Assembly: GCF_004797125.1 (NCBI RefSeq)
Contig: NZ_CP038810.1
Span: forward strand, 2,418,001-2,482,000
Length of the DNA stretch: 64,000 nucleotides
Origin: Flavobacterium sangjuense
Lineage (GTDB): Bacteria; Bacteroidota; Bacteroidia; Flavobacteriales; Flavobacteriaceae
Direction: 5' to 3'
Below are positions 25,644-33,548 of the stretch, one piece after another. The first letter of the stretch is position 1. Each line of letters opens with the position of its first letter. A model generated the notes under the pieces. It was not told the DNA's origin, ran no database searches, and was given only the letters and a program-made list of their open reading frames with translations. The position numbers and the translations under genes were made by a program.

Positions 25644-26546
25644 ATGAAAACCAGATTGTTTTATTCGTTGTTATTCATCGTAGTATTTCAATTCACATTA
25701 CTTGCACAGGACAAAAAATCAACTGATTCATCAGATAAAAAGTCAGTTGGCAATATTTACATGACGTGGAATAAAGACACGCCTGAAAGCGAAATGAATG
25801 ATGATATCAAAGCTTTAAAGAAACATGGGGTTACCATCGCTTATTCTGATGTAAAACGCAACAGCAAAGGAGAAATCACCGCTATTAAAGTCGAATACGC
25901 TGACGCCAACGGAAGCAACGGCAGTATGTCATTAAACAGTCCAAAACCTATCAACACCATCAAAATCTACAAGCAGGATGACGAAGTAGGATTTGGAGAG
26001 CCAAGTGGTTCCGATTTTATGAACGGAAGCAACTTCGCTTATGACTTTAATCCGAATGATATGATGAAGGGATTTCAGTTTAATGGCAATGAAGATGGTT
26101 TACCGGGTCAGCAATATCATTTTGAATTTCCAAATGGCAATGCTTTTGGAGAATCAAGTTCTAAAATAATTATTAAAAAAGATGGCAAAAAACCGTTGGT
26201 TCTCGAGAACGGAAATGTGGTTGAAGGCGGCGATGATTATACCAAAGAGGAACTAGAGCAAATTAAAAAAGACAATAAAGTGGAGTCTTTCAGCAGCCAT
26301 AGTAAAGCGTTTGGGAATATGGACATAGAAGAACAAATGAAAAAAATGCAGGAGCAGTTGGACGAAATGATGTCAAAGCAATCTTTTTCTAAATCAAATA
26401 AAGAAAAATCAGATTCAGAAAGCGACAGCACCATAGAAGAAATTAAGAAAGCCACCGAAGAAATGAAGAAAGCCAAACTCGAAATGGAAAAAGCTAAGAA
26501 AGAGCTTCAAAATGCCAAGTCGAGCTTAAAGACACAAAAAGCATAA
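25644..26546 (+). CDS. Secreted protein homologous to the C-terminal part of the M56 sensor
   Basis: Protein of 300 aa with a signal peptide ending LLAQ at residue 22. Residues 40-115 align with residues 305-390 of the preceding M56 protein: SEMNDDIKALKKHGVTI against AQMKDDAERLKKEHGITL, then VKRNSKGEITAIKVEY against VKRNSAGEITGIKVEY, then PINTIKIYK and VGFGEPSG. It also repeats the KIIIKKDGKKPLVLENGNVVEG motif and ends in a charged coiled coil (about 265-300). So it is a detached, secreted version of the sensor's periplasmic domain. It could compete for or present the signal ligand; no function is known. Confidence 0.8.
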   Translation: MKTRLFYSLLFIVVFQFTLLAQDKKSTDSSDKKSVGNIYMTWNKDTPESEMNDDIKALKKHGVTIAYSDVKRNSKGEITAIKVEYADANGSNGSMSLNSPKPINTIKIYKQDDEVGFGEPSGSDFMNGSNFAYDFNPNDMMKGFQFNGNEDGLPGQQYHFEFPNGNAFGESSSKIIIKKDGKKPLVLENGNVVEGGDDYTKEELEQIKKDNKVESFSSHSKAFGNMDIEEQMKKMQEQLDEMMSKQSFSKSNKEKSDSESDSTIEEIKKATEEMKKAKLEMEKAKKELQNAKSSLKTQKA

Positions 26547-26550
26547 ATTC

Positions 26551-26583
26551 AAAAAAAGCAAGTCATAATCGACTTGCTTTTTT
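26551..26583 (+). terminator. Rho-independent terminator
   Basis: AAAAAAGCAAGTC pairs with GACTTGCTTTTTT over a loop of ATAATC and runs on in T residues, 5 nt after the stop of the secreted M56-like protein gene. It closes the BlaI-M56-paralog unit. Confidence 0.85.
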
Positions 26584-26605
26584 AATTTTGTACAAAACAT
26601 AAGCC

Positions 26606-26746
26606 ATGTATAAAATATTAGCCAAACTAAACAAACTCCTCTTACCCAGCTTTACCAAGCAGCAATTGGATTTAAGCAAAGCCAAAAAATGGCAAATGGC
26701 TATTATTGGCTGGCGTTATTTTGTGACGACACGGGCATTAAACTAA
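26606..26746 (+). CDS. 46-aa conserved flavobacterial small protein
   Basis: ATG 26606 to TAA 26744-26746. The product is basic, with MYKILAKLNKLLLPSF at the N-terminus, DLSKAKKWQ in the middle, and IIGWRYFVTTRALN at the end. I recall near-identical 46-residue proteins in many Flavobacterium genomes, often mislabelled as SsrA-binding protein; the sequence is much too short for SmpB (about 150 aa) and does not show its motifs. The pattern suggests an amphipathic or membrane-associated helix at the N-terminus. It has its own terminator directly downstream. Function is unknown. Confidence 0.7.
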   Translation: MYKILAKLNKLLLPSFTKQQLDLSKAKKWQMAIIGWRYFVTTRALN

Positions 26747-26752
26747 AAACAA

Positions 26753-26780
26753 AAAAGCTCTCACAATTGTGAGAGCTTTT
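26753..26780. terminator. Bidirectional terminator
   Basis: A perfect 14-bp palindrome, AAAAGCTCTCACAA / TTGTGAGAGCTTTT, lies between the 46-aa gene (plus) and the tRNA-Arg gene (minus). It can end both transcripts. Confidence 0.85.
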
Positions 26781-26790
26781 CATTATTAAG

Positions 26791-26864
26791 TGACCTCGAC
26801 TGGATTCAAACCAGTAACCTTCTGAGCCGTAATCAGATGCGCTATTCAGTTGCGCCACGAGGCC
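26791..26864 (-). tRNA. tRNA-Arg (anticodon ACG)
   Basis: A 74-nt tRNA read on the minus strand. Acceptor GGCCTCG pairs with CGAGGTC (one G-U), the D arm is GCGC...GCGC, the anticodon arm is TCTGA-TTACGGC-TCAGA with anticodon ACG, and the T arm is ACTGG-TTTGAAT-CCAGT. The discriminator is A and no CCA is encoded. A34 is expected to be edited to inosine by TadA so that CGU, CGC and CGA are read. Confidence 0.95.
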
Positions 26865-26996
26865 TTTTTTGTGGGTGCAAATATAGCTATTACTATTAAA
26901 TCCGCAAATGAATAAGTGAAATTTATTTTATTTTCAAGAGAAAGCTTTCAAAGTTACTCAAAGTGAATCCTGTCTTCAATAAATAAAACTTTGATA

Positions 26997-27004
26997 TATA
27001 TTTG
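26997..27004 (+). promoter_or_regulatory. -7 promoter element (TATATTTG)
   Basis: An exact TAnnTTTG match 40 nt before the ATG at 27044. It overlaps an in-frame TTG at 27002, which therefore is unlikely to be a start codon. Confidence 0.55.
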
Positions 27005-27043
27005 CGAAGCAAAAATCCTGTCCTAATCCCTAACCCAATCACC

Positions 27044-27619
27044 ATGCACTCAGATTACATACTTGACGAAAAATTTGAAGACATCTTCTTTCTCGAAGCC
27101 GATATCAAATACAAAGAATACGAAAACTGCAACTTTCACAACTGCGATTTCACCGATTGTACTTTTCAAAGCGTGGCTTTTATAGATTGTAATTTCTTTG
27201 ATTGTAATTTTAAAGACACTAAAATCAATTACGTTTCCTTACGTGGTGTTCAGTTTACCAAATGTGATTTTACTGCGGTTAATTTTGCGATGACCGACCA
27301 AGTGATTTATGAATTTAACTTCAAAGATTGCTTGTTGGATTATGCCAAATTTTACGCACTGAAACTAAAGAAAATGCAGTTCATCAATTGCAGTATGATT
27401 TCGGTAGATTTTATGGCAAGCGATTTAACCGAAGCTGTATTTGATAATTGTAATTTGAGAAGAACTGTTTTTATTGATACCATTGCCAACAAAACGGATT
27501 TCTATACAAGTTATGATTATACCATTGACCCTGAAAAAAACAAGCTAAAGAAAGCTGTTTTCTCAACAGATGGTTTGAAAGGTCTTTTGGAAAAGTATAA
27601 TTTGGTTATTAAAGATTAA
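27044..27619 (+). CDS. Pentapeptide-repeat protein
   Basis: Right-handed beta-helix protein of 191 aa. From about residue 25 to 150 it has tandem pentapeptides of the A(D/N)LXX type with Cys at many central positions (CNFHNCDFTDCTFQS, CNFFDCNFKDT, FTKCDFTAVNF, SDLTEAVFDNCNLRRTVF). The C-terminal GLKGLLEKYNLVIKD helix is typical of the flavobacterial family. No signal peptide. Some such proteins (Qnr, MfpA, AlbG) mimic DNA and protect gyrase; whether this one does is not visible. The start is the ATG 40 nt downstream of the promoter. Confidence 0.88.
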   Translation: MHSDYILDEKFEDIFFLEADIKYKEYENCNFHNCDFTDCTFQSVAFIDCNFFDCNFKDTKINYVSLRGVQFTKCDFTAVNFAMTDQVIYEFNFKDCLLDYAKFYALKLKKMQFINCSMISVDFMASDLTEAVFDNCNLRRTVFIDTIANKTDFYTSYDYTIDPEKNKLKKAVFSTDGLKGLLEKYNLVIKD

Positions 27620-27622
27620 AAA

Positions 27623-28663
27623 TTACTTCGTAAACACTCTGTTTTCCTGTTCTATAACCCTGATAAACGTAGTTCGTTTGGTCAGTTCTTTAAGTTTTGC
27701 AGCGCCTACATAAGTACATGTACTTCTGATTCCACCCAAAATGTCCTGCAACGTTCCAATCACATCACCTTTAAATGGCACCTGAACCGTTTTTCCTTCA
27801 CTGGCTCGATATTCCGCAACACCCCCAACGTGCTTTTTCATGGCCGTTTCCGAACTCATTCCGTAGAATTGCTTGAACTTTTCACCATTAATTTCCAATG
27901 TTTTTCCGCCACTCTCAGTGTGACCGGCTAACATTCCGCCAAGCATCACAAAATCGGCACTGGCACCAAAAGCTTTGGCAACATCACCCGGAGTGGAACA
28001 ACCACCATCGCTGATAATATGTCCGCCAAGTCCATGAGCCGCATCGGCACATTCAATAATGGCAGAAAGCTGCGGATAACCAACACCCGTTTTTACTCTG
28101 GTCGTACAAACAGAACCCGGACCAATGCCTACTTTGACAATATCGGCACCTTCTAAAAGTAGCTCTTCAACCATTTCACCGGTAACAACGTTTCCTGCAA
28201 TAATTACCTTATTAGGATATTCTTTTCGCGCCTGACGCAAGAATTGAACAAAGTGTTCCGAATAACCATTGGCAACATCAATACAAATAAATTTTAGCTG
28301 TGGATTGTGTTCAAATATTTCGGCAATTTTCTTGAAATCATTCTTTCCTGTTCCGGTGCTTACCGCAATATAATCGCTTATATCACTTGGAGCCGATTTT
28401 ATAAAATCATTCCATTGCTGAACCGTATAATGCTTGTGAATGGCTGTAAAGAGTTTTTCTTTGGCTAAAGCCAATGCCATTTCAAAAGTACCAACAGTAT
28501 CCATATTGGCAGCCATAATTGGAACTCCTGTCCAGGTAACAGTACTGTGCAGAAACTTAAATTCGCGTTCCAGACTCACTTGCGCTCTACTGTTTAAAGT
28601 GGAACGTTTCGGGCGAATCATCACATCTTTAAAGCCTAATTTTATATCGGTTTCAATTCTCAT
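27623..28663 (-). CDS. guaC: GMP reductase
   Basis: NADPH-dependent enzyme of 346 aa (E. coli GuaC has 347) that converts GMP to IMP in purine salvage. TIM-barrel of the IMPDH/GMPR family without the CBS insert. The catalytic loop is [19 protein letters not shown] with the active-site Cys near residue 185; DTVGTFEMA and the phosphate loop [31 protein letters not shown] are intact. The N-terminus ([18 protein letters not shown]) is characteristic of GMP reductase and not of IMP dehydrogenase. Converges with the pentapeptide-repeat gene with a gap of 3 nt. Confidence 0.96.
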   Translation of the reverse strand: MRIETDIKLGFKDVMIRPKRSTLNSRAQVSLEREFKFLHSTVTWTGVPIMAANMDTVGTFEMALALAKEKLFTAIHKHYTVQQWNDFIKSAPSDISDYIAVSTGTGKNDFKKIAEIFEHNPQLKFICIDVANGYSEHFVQFLRQARKEYPNKVIIAGNVVTGEMVEELLLEGADIVKVGIGPGSVCTTRVKTGVGYPQLSAIIECADAAHGLGGHIISDGGCSTPGDVAKAFGASADFVMLGGMLAGHTESGGKTLEINGEKFKQFYGMSSETAMKKHVGGVAEYRASEGKTVQVPFKGDVIGTLQDILGGIRSTCTYVGAAKLKELTKRTTFIRVIEQENRVFTK

Positions 28664-28754
28664 TTTGCTAAAATTGTATTAAGCCAAATATATAATTTAG
28701 AAAAATAAATTAGGTTTTTTTACAGAGAAAGTAATGAGGAATTTATTAACAGGT

Positions 28755-28789
28755 GGAAGATGGGAGATGGAAGTTGGAAGTTGGAAGAG
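28755..28789 (+). repeat. Five tandem 7-mers
   Basis: GGAAGAT, GGGAGAT, GGAAGTT, GGAAGTT and GGAAGAG follow one another without a gap, in the 238-nt intergenic region between guaC and miaE and 28 nt from repeat copy C. No open frame covers it. Confidence 0.7.
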
Positions 28790-28817
28790 TTTCACCAAAA
28801 ATGCAAAATGTTGTCAC

Positions 28818-28866
28818 TAGCCCCGATGGGAGCAAACTACCTCGTAGTGCGGACAGCGGGACAGCA
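28818..28866 (+). repeat. Interspersed repeat, short subtype, copy C
   Basis: Begins TAGCCCCGATGGGAGCAAA and continues CTACCTCGTAGTGCGGACAGCGGGA. It matches the reverse complement of copy D (62650-62700) except for a few positions and a decayed 3' end. The centre holds a CTAC...GTAG inverted repeat. Confidence 0.65.
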
Positions 28867-28901
28867 CGTCCTAAACAAGACAAACGTTGTGCTCCTAATT
28901 T

Positions 28902-29495
28902 TTAACCGTGAATGGTTTCTTTATTTCCGTAATTGGCAATGATTTGCGCTTCGAAAGCAATCCACTCGCGCCAACGTTTTTCAACATCAATGCCTTTGCC
29001 ATATTTTCGGGCATAGGTTATAAAAGTAGTATAATGCCCGGCTTCGCTTTCCATCAGTTCTCTGTAGAATTTTGACAATTCTTCATCCTGAATGTTTTCG
29101 GATAGCACTTTAAAACGTTCACAACTTCTGGCTTCAATCATAGCCGAAAAAAGCAAACGCTCCACCAATCCCGAAACTCTGCTTCCGTTGTTGCTTCGTT
29201 TCATGTATTGCGCCAATTCGTTTACATAATCGTCTTTGCGCTCGCGACCGAGTTTCAAACCACGCTTTTTAATGATATCATGAACCTGTTCAAAATGATC
29301 TAATTCTTCTTTGGCCAAAGCCAATAAATCGGTAACCAAGTCTTCGTGCTCCGAGTTATTGGTAATAATGGTTATCGCATTCGTAGCCGCTTTTTGTTCG
29401 CACCACGCGTGATCCGTTAGAATTTCTTCAATGTTTTTCTCAACGATGTTTACCCATCTTGGATCGGTTGGTAATTCTAAACGCAATACTCCCAT
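28902..29495 (-). CDS. miaE: tRNA-(ms2io6A)-hydroxylase (MiaE)
   Basis: Non-haem di-iron mono-oxygenase of 197 aa that hydroxylates the isopentenyl side chain of ms2i6A37 in tRNAs reading UNN codons. Ferritin-like four-helix bundle: AWCEQKAATNAITII, LALAKEELDHFEQVHDI (EExxH), LLFSAMIEARSCERFK and RELMESEAGHYTTFI (ExxH) supply the iron ligands. The length matches bacterial MiaE. It is read away from guaC's start with repeats in the intervening space. The enzyme needs O2, consistent with an aerobic lifestyle. Confidence 0.93.
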   Translation of the reverse strand: MGVLRLELPTDPRWVNIVEKNIEEILTDHAWCEQKAATNAITIITNNSEHEDLVTDLLALAKEELDHFEQVHDIIKKRGLKLGRERKDDYVNELAQYMKRSNNGSRVSGLVERLLFSAMIEARSCERFKVLSENIQDEELSKFYRELMESEAGHYTTFITYARKYGKGIDVEKRWREWIAFEAQIIANYGNKETIHG

Positions 29496-29541
29496 TATAA
29501 AGTAACTTAAAAATTAGACCCTAAAAATAAGCATTTTTAAA

Positions 29542-31989
29542 TTATTCCTTCACCCTGTTTTTTTCGCTGTCGGCACCACTTGCATCGTGCTGATCTTTTG
29601 ACTTGAATGCGTTTCCAAAACTATAGGTAAAGGTTAATGCTGCAAATCTGGTGTCAGCCTTGTTAACCCAATTGGCATCGGTCAATCTTAAGTTGTTGAT
29701 TGTTCCGGTGTTGATTTGTCCATAAAAAATATCATTTGCCGAAAACCTAAGACTTCCTTTTCCTTGCAGGATTTTTTTCTTTACAGCCAATGTGATTCCA
29801 CCTCTTGCACCGAGAACGAATTGAGTAGAAACAATGTCCGTATGATAATTACCTCCTATTTCGCCAGACCAATTCGGTGAAAAGGTAAATGAATTATTGG
29901 CTGAGAAATACCAGAACGTTCCTGAGGAATTTAAATCTTCTGTATACAATTTGCTGTTGAATCTTGAATAAGTGATTTCGTTATAAAAATTGGCTTTCCA
30001 CCATTTAAAAAACGGAATGTCAGAAGTCATATTGAAACTGTAATTTTCGCTTTTACCTATATTTCCAGGGCGGCTGTAATAGATGCCGTCATTTATTTCG
30101 ATAGTTTCAGCATTATCATCTTTGGACCTGCCATAACTTAATGTTGCCGAAAAATAACCTTTGTATCGATAAGACAACTCATAATTATAATGAAACGATG
30201 GATTTAAATAAGGGTTTCCAACATAATAGGTAAATCGGTCAAGCGGACTGATAAATGGATTCAAGTCCTGAAAATAAGGACGATTGATACGTTTTCCATA
30301 AGAAGCAACCAATTGATTATTTCCTATAGAATCTAATTTGTACTGCACATAAACCGTTGGAAAAAAGTTGGTATAACTTCTTTTGAATTGTGATGCCGGT
30401 CTTTCTGCATTCCCCAATTGATTTCCTTTGGAATACGTATTTTCCATACGAAGTCCGGTTTGGAAAGAAAATCGTTTATAGCTTGTATTGAAATTTACAT
30501 AAGCCGCATTAATGATTTCGTCGTATCTGAAATGATTGCTCATATCATAATTCGGAGTCGGAACATCAGCAATCACATCCTTGTAATCGGCGATATTATC
30601 GGTCTTTGAAATGCTGACTTTGTAGCCAGCTTCAATAACACCATCATTTTTCAAAGGATGCGAATAATCGGTTTTGAAAGAATAAATATCAATATTGGCA
30701 GGTAAATGGCCAATTAATTCATTATGGTTACTAATGGAATTATCCGGTTGATATACCGTATTGTCAAATTTTTGACTGGAATCTGTAGTATATCTCAAAT
30801 AATCAAAATCGGTAGTGAACTTTGTACCGATGCTGTCAATATCATACCTGTAATTCAGGTTAAATCCAATATTGTTGAACCTGCTTTTTTCCCGGTTTTT
30901 GGCAACGATTGTCGAATCTAAAACGGAATTGGCATCCGACAATCTACTGTTGACATCGCTGAGATTATTTCCCGAGCGGAAAGTTCCTGAAACTCCAACG
31001 CCGATAGTAGATTTCTCGCTAACATAATAATCCATACCTACTCTGCTGTTGACATTATTGCCTGTTCTTCCCATAATGCTGGTTTGGTCGAACAAACTTT
31101 TCGTAGTTCCATCTTCGTTTTTGAAGCGTCTGAAAATGTATAAATCATTTATTGAATTCTGATAGTTATAACCAAGATTTCCGAATACTCGGATTTTATC
31201 CTGCATATAATTCAAGTTAATTCCTTGCCTTGTCTGCATTCTTTTTCCAAGAGAAACCCTTGAAGTTGCGCTTCCGTTAAAACCTCTGGCTTTTGATTTT
31301 TTGGTAATGATGTTGATTATTCCGGCACCACCGGCAGCATCGTATTTTGCCGGAGGATTAGTCATTAATTCGATTTGGTTCAGTGTACTTGCAGGCAATG
31401 ATTTCAGATAGGCTTCTAAATCGGCACCGGATAAATAGGTTGGTTTGTCATCTATAAACACCGCCACGCCGCTTTTTCCTTTAAAAGTTATGGTTCCGTT
31501 TTCGTCGACAATAATTCCTGGAGCTTTCTCCAAAACATCCATCGCATCGCCTCCAGATGTTGAAATCAGTGCATCTACATTCAAAACAGTTTTATCAATC
31601 TTGTTTTCTACAAAAGATTTCTTCTTTTGAACAACAACTTCCTTTAGCGAATTGGCTTCAGTTTTTTGCAAAAGGATTGCCGGCAAACTAATTACAGATT
31701 GCTCTTTTGAGATAGTAATAACTGGGCTTTGATATGGTTTGAATTTATCTTCCTCAATTACTACAAGATAATTTCCGTCGACAAGCCTATCAAATTGAAA
31801 ACTTCCATCGGTTTCAGAAATTTGGGTTTTAGCAATTGAATTGTCTTTGGCATCAAGCAATGTCACTAAAACAGAGGCTGCTGGAGAATTTCCGGAATTG
31901 ATTTTTCCATTTATGCTTCCCGTCTGGGCATTTAAAAAAGTAGTGAACAGGCAGATTAGTCCTGTGAGAAGAGTGAATTTGATTTTCAT
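29542..31989 (-). CDS. TonB-dependent receptor, outer-membrane beta-barrel family
   Basis: Outer-membrane protein of 815 aa. Signal peptide of about 21 residues (ends LNAQ), CarboxypepD_reg-like domain at about 25-105, plug domain at about 120-230 (ENKIDKTVLNVDA, DVLEKAPGIIVDENG, NPPAKYDAAGGAGIINIIT) and a C-terminal barrel ending in FAALTFTYSFGNAF before a short charged tail. It lacks the SusC-type TonB box features and no SusD is adjacent, so a glycan-uptake role is not indicated. The family is often found near metal or peptide uptake; the ligand here is unknown. Same family as the product of 59847-62306. Confidence 0.88.
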   Translation of the reverse strand: MKIKFTLLTGLICLFTTFLNAQTGSINGKINSGNSPAASVLVTLLDAKDNSIAKTQISETDGSFQFDRLVDGNYLVVIEEDKFKPYQSPVITISKEQSVISLPAILLQKTEANSLKEVVVQKKKSFVENKIDKTVLNVDALISTSGGDAMDVLEKAPGIIVDENGTITFKGKSGVAVFIDDKPTYLSGADLEAYLKSLPASTLNQIELMTNPPAKYDAAGGAGIINIITKKSKARGFNGSATSRVSLGKRMQTRQGINLNYMQDKIRVFGNLGYNYQNSINDLYIFRRFKNEDGTTKSLFDQTSIMGRTGNNVNSRVGMDYYVSEKSTIGVGVSGTFRSGNNLSDVNSRLSDANSVLDSTIVAKNREKSRFNNIGFNLNYRYDIDSIGTKFTTDFDYLRYTTDSSQKFDNTVYQPDNSISNHNELIGHLPANIDIYSFKTDYSHPLKNDGVIEAGYKVSISKTDNIADYKDVIADVPTPNYDMSNHFRYDEIINAAYVNFNTSYKRFSFQTGLRMENTYSKGNQLGNAERPASQFKRSYTNFFPTVYVQYKLDSIGNNQLVASYGKRINRPYFQDLNPFISPLDRFTYYVGNPYLNPSFHYNYELSYRYKGYFSATLSYGRSKDDNAETIEINDGIYYSRPGNIGKSENYSFNMTSDIPFFKWWKANFYNEITYSRFNSKLYTEDLNSSGTFWYFSANNSFTFSPNWSGEIGGNYHTDIVSTQFVLGARGGITLAVKKKILQGKGSLRFSANDIFYGQINTGTINNLRLTDANWVNKADTRFAALTFTYSFGNAFKSKDQHDASGADSEKNRVKE

Positions 31990-32107
31990 GATTTGGTTTT
32001 TTTATTCCGCTGCGCTCCATACAGTTCGGCTACGCCTCGGGTGATTGATGATTTTAATTAGTAGCATAGTTAGGATTTTTGTGACATAATTTTATTAAAA
32101 AAATCAT

Positions 32108-32142
32108 AAAAAAAACCTGCTCTTAAAAAAGAACAGGCTTTA
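32108..32142 (-). terminator. Minus-strand terminator of glyA
   Basis: On the minus strand GCCTGTTC pairs with GAGCAGG over a T-rich loop and is followed by a long T-run. It lies 23 nt after the glyA stop at 32165. Confidence 0.75.
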
Positions 32143-32164
32143 TTATTTTATTGAAAACGGTTAA

Positions 32165-33439
32165 CTAGTAAACAAAAATGGCTCTTTCGCTCATCATATC
32201 ATTTACTTCGTCTGCGATTTCTTCTAATAATTCGTCGTTAGTTGCATTTGAAAGCACTCTGTCGATTAAATCAACTATAACTTCCATATCACTTTCTACC
32301 ATTCCACGAGTGGTGATTGCCGGCGTTCCAACACGAATTCCGGAAGTTACAAATGGCGATTTATCATCAAACGGAACCATATTTTTATTCACTGTTATTT
32401 CTGCTTTGCCCAAAGCAATTTCGGCATCTTTACCTGAAATTCCTTTGTTGCGCAAATCAATCAACATCATGTGATTATCGGTTCCGCCAGAGATTAAATG
32501 ATAGCCTCTTTTTACGAAGGCGGAAGCCATAGCCTTAGCGTTTTTCTGCACCTGCATCGCATAAGTGAAAAACTCATCTGATAAACATTCACCAAAAGCA
32601 ACTGCTTTCGCCGCAATAATATGTTCTAACGGACCACCCTGATTTCCAGGGAAAACAGCCATGTCTAAAACGTGTGACATCATTCTGATTTCTCCTTTTG
32701 GAGTCGTTAATCCCCATGGATTTTCAAAATCTTTCCCCATCATAATGATTCCACCTCTTGGTCCACGCAACGTTTTGTGCGTTGTAGTTGTTACGATATG
32801 GCAATGTGGAATTGGATCACTCATCAAACCTTTAGCAATTAAACCCGCAGGATGCGAAATATCCGCTAATAAAAGTGCTCCAATGCTATCCGCAATTTCA
32901 CGGAAACGTTTAAAATCCATATCGCGGGAATAAGCCGAAGCTCCGGCGATAATCATTTTTGGCATTTCTCTGGTTGCCACTTCCTGAATTTTATCGTAGT
33001 TCAAAACTCCTGTTTCCTGGTCAACACCATAAAAAACCGGACTGTATAATTTTCCAGAAAAGTTAACCGGAGAACCGTGTGTTAAATGTCCGCCATGCGA
33101 TAAATCAAAACCTAGAATTTTATCACCAGGTTTTAAACAAGCTGCATAAACCGCCGTATTTGCCTGTGAACCCGAGTGCGGTTGCACATTTACATATTCG
33201 GCACCAAAAAGCTCTTTGGCTCTGTCGATAGCGATTTGCTCGATAATATCTACTACTTCGCAACCACCATAATATCTTCTGCCGGGATAACCTTCGGCAT
33301 ATTTATTTGTTAGTACCGAACCTGCCGCTTCCATTACCTGGTCGCTTACAAAGTTCTCTGATGCAATTAGTTCAATTCCGTGAATTTGTCTGTCTTGTTC
33401 CTCAAGGATAAGGTCAAAAATTTGTTTGTCGCGTTGCAT
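32165..33439 (-). CDS. glyA: Serine hydroxymethyltransferase
   Basis: PLP enzyme of 424 aa that interconverts serine and glycine and loads the one-carbon unit on tetrahydrofolate. The PLP lysine is in [15 protein letters not shown], and the family blocks [35 protein letters not shown] and [13 protein letters not shown] are all present. A TAATTTTG promoter-like element is read on the minus strand at 33473-33466 (about 27 nt upstream of the start), and a terminator follows at the other end, so the gene is probably monocistronic. gcvT, which works on the same glycine/one-carbon flow, lies about 2 kb away on the other strand. Confidence 0.97.
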   Translation of the reverse strand: MQRDKQIFDLILEEQDRQIHGIELIASENFVSDQVMEAAGSVLTNKYAEGYPGRRYYGGCEVVDIIEQIAIDRAKELFGAEYVNVQPHSGSQANTAVYAACLKPGDKILGFDLSHGGHLTHGSPVNFSGKLYSPVFYGVDQETGVLNYDKIQEVATREMPKMIIAGASAYSRDMDFKRFREIADSIGALLLADISHPAGLIAKGLMSDPIPHCHIVTTTTHKTLRGPRGGIIMMGKDFENPWGLTTPKGEIRMMSHVLDMAVFPGNQGGPLEHIIAAKAVAFGECLSDEFFTYAMQVQKNAKAMASAFVKRGYHLISGGTDNHMMLIDLRNKGISGKDAEIALGKAEITVNKNMVPFDDKSPFVTSGIRVGTPAITTRGMVESDMEVIVDLIDRVLSNATNDELLEEIADEVNDMMSERAIFVY

Positions 33440-33505
33440 TTGAAATTATTTCGATTAATTGTGCTCAAAATTACAAAAATGGTTTGGTAAATTAATAGGA
33501 AATGA

Positions 33506-33513
33506 TATATTTG
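33506..33513 (+). promoter_or_regulatory. Promoter: TTTG (33483-33486), 19 nt, TATATTTG
   Basis: Both halves match the Bacteroidota sigma-A promoter, with exact TTTG and TAnnTTTG elements 19 nt apart. It is placed 35 nt before the ATG of the fumarylacetoacetase gene. Confidence 0.65.
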
Positions 33514-33548
33514 ATTACTGAATTTTTCAACAATTTAAACAACACATC

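Noticed and set aside
26606..26746. SmpB (SsrA-binding protein) assignment of the 46-aa protein
   Set aside because: SmpB is about 150 aa with an OB-fold barrel; this frame is far too short and shows none of its motifs.
27002..27043. In-frame TTG start for the pentapeptide-repeat gene
   Set aside because: It lies inside the promoter element TATATTTG at 26997-27004; ATG 27044 is the natural start.
31998..32042. GC-rich stretch between TonB receptor and glyA as a regulatory hairpin
   Set aside because: It holds GCTGCGCTCC and GGCTACGCCTCGGGT words common in flavobacterial intergenic repeats, but I could not build a convincing stem or find a second copy in the window.
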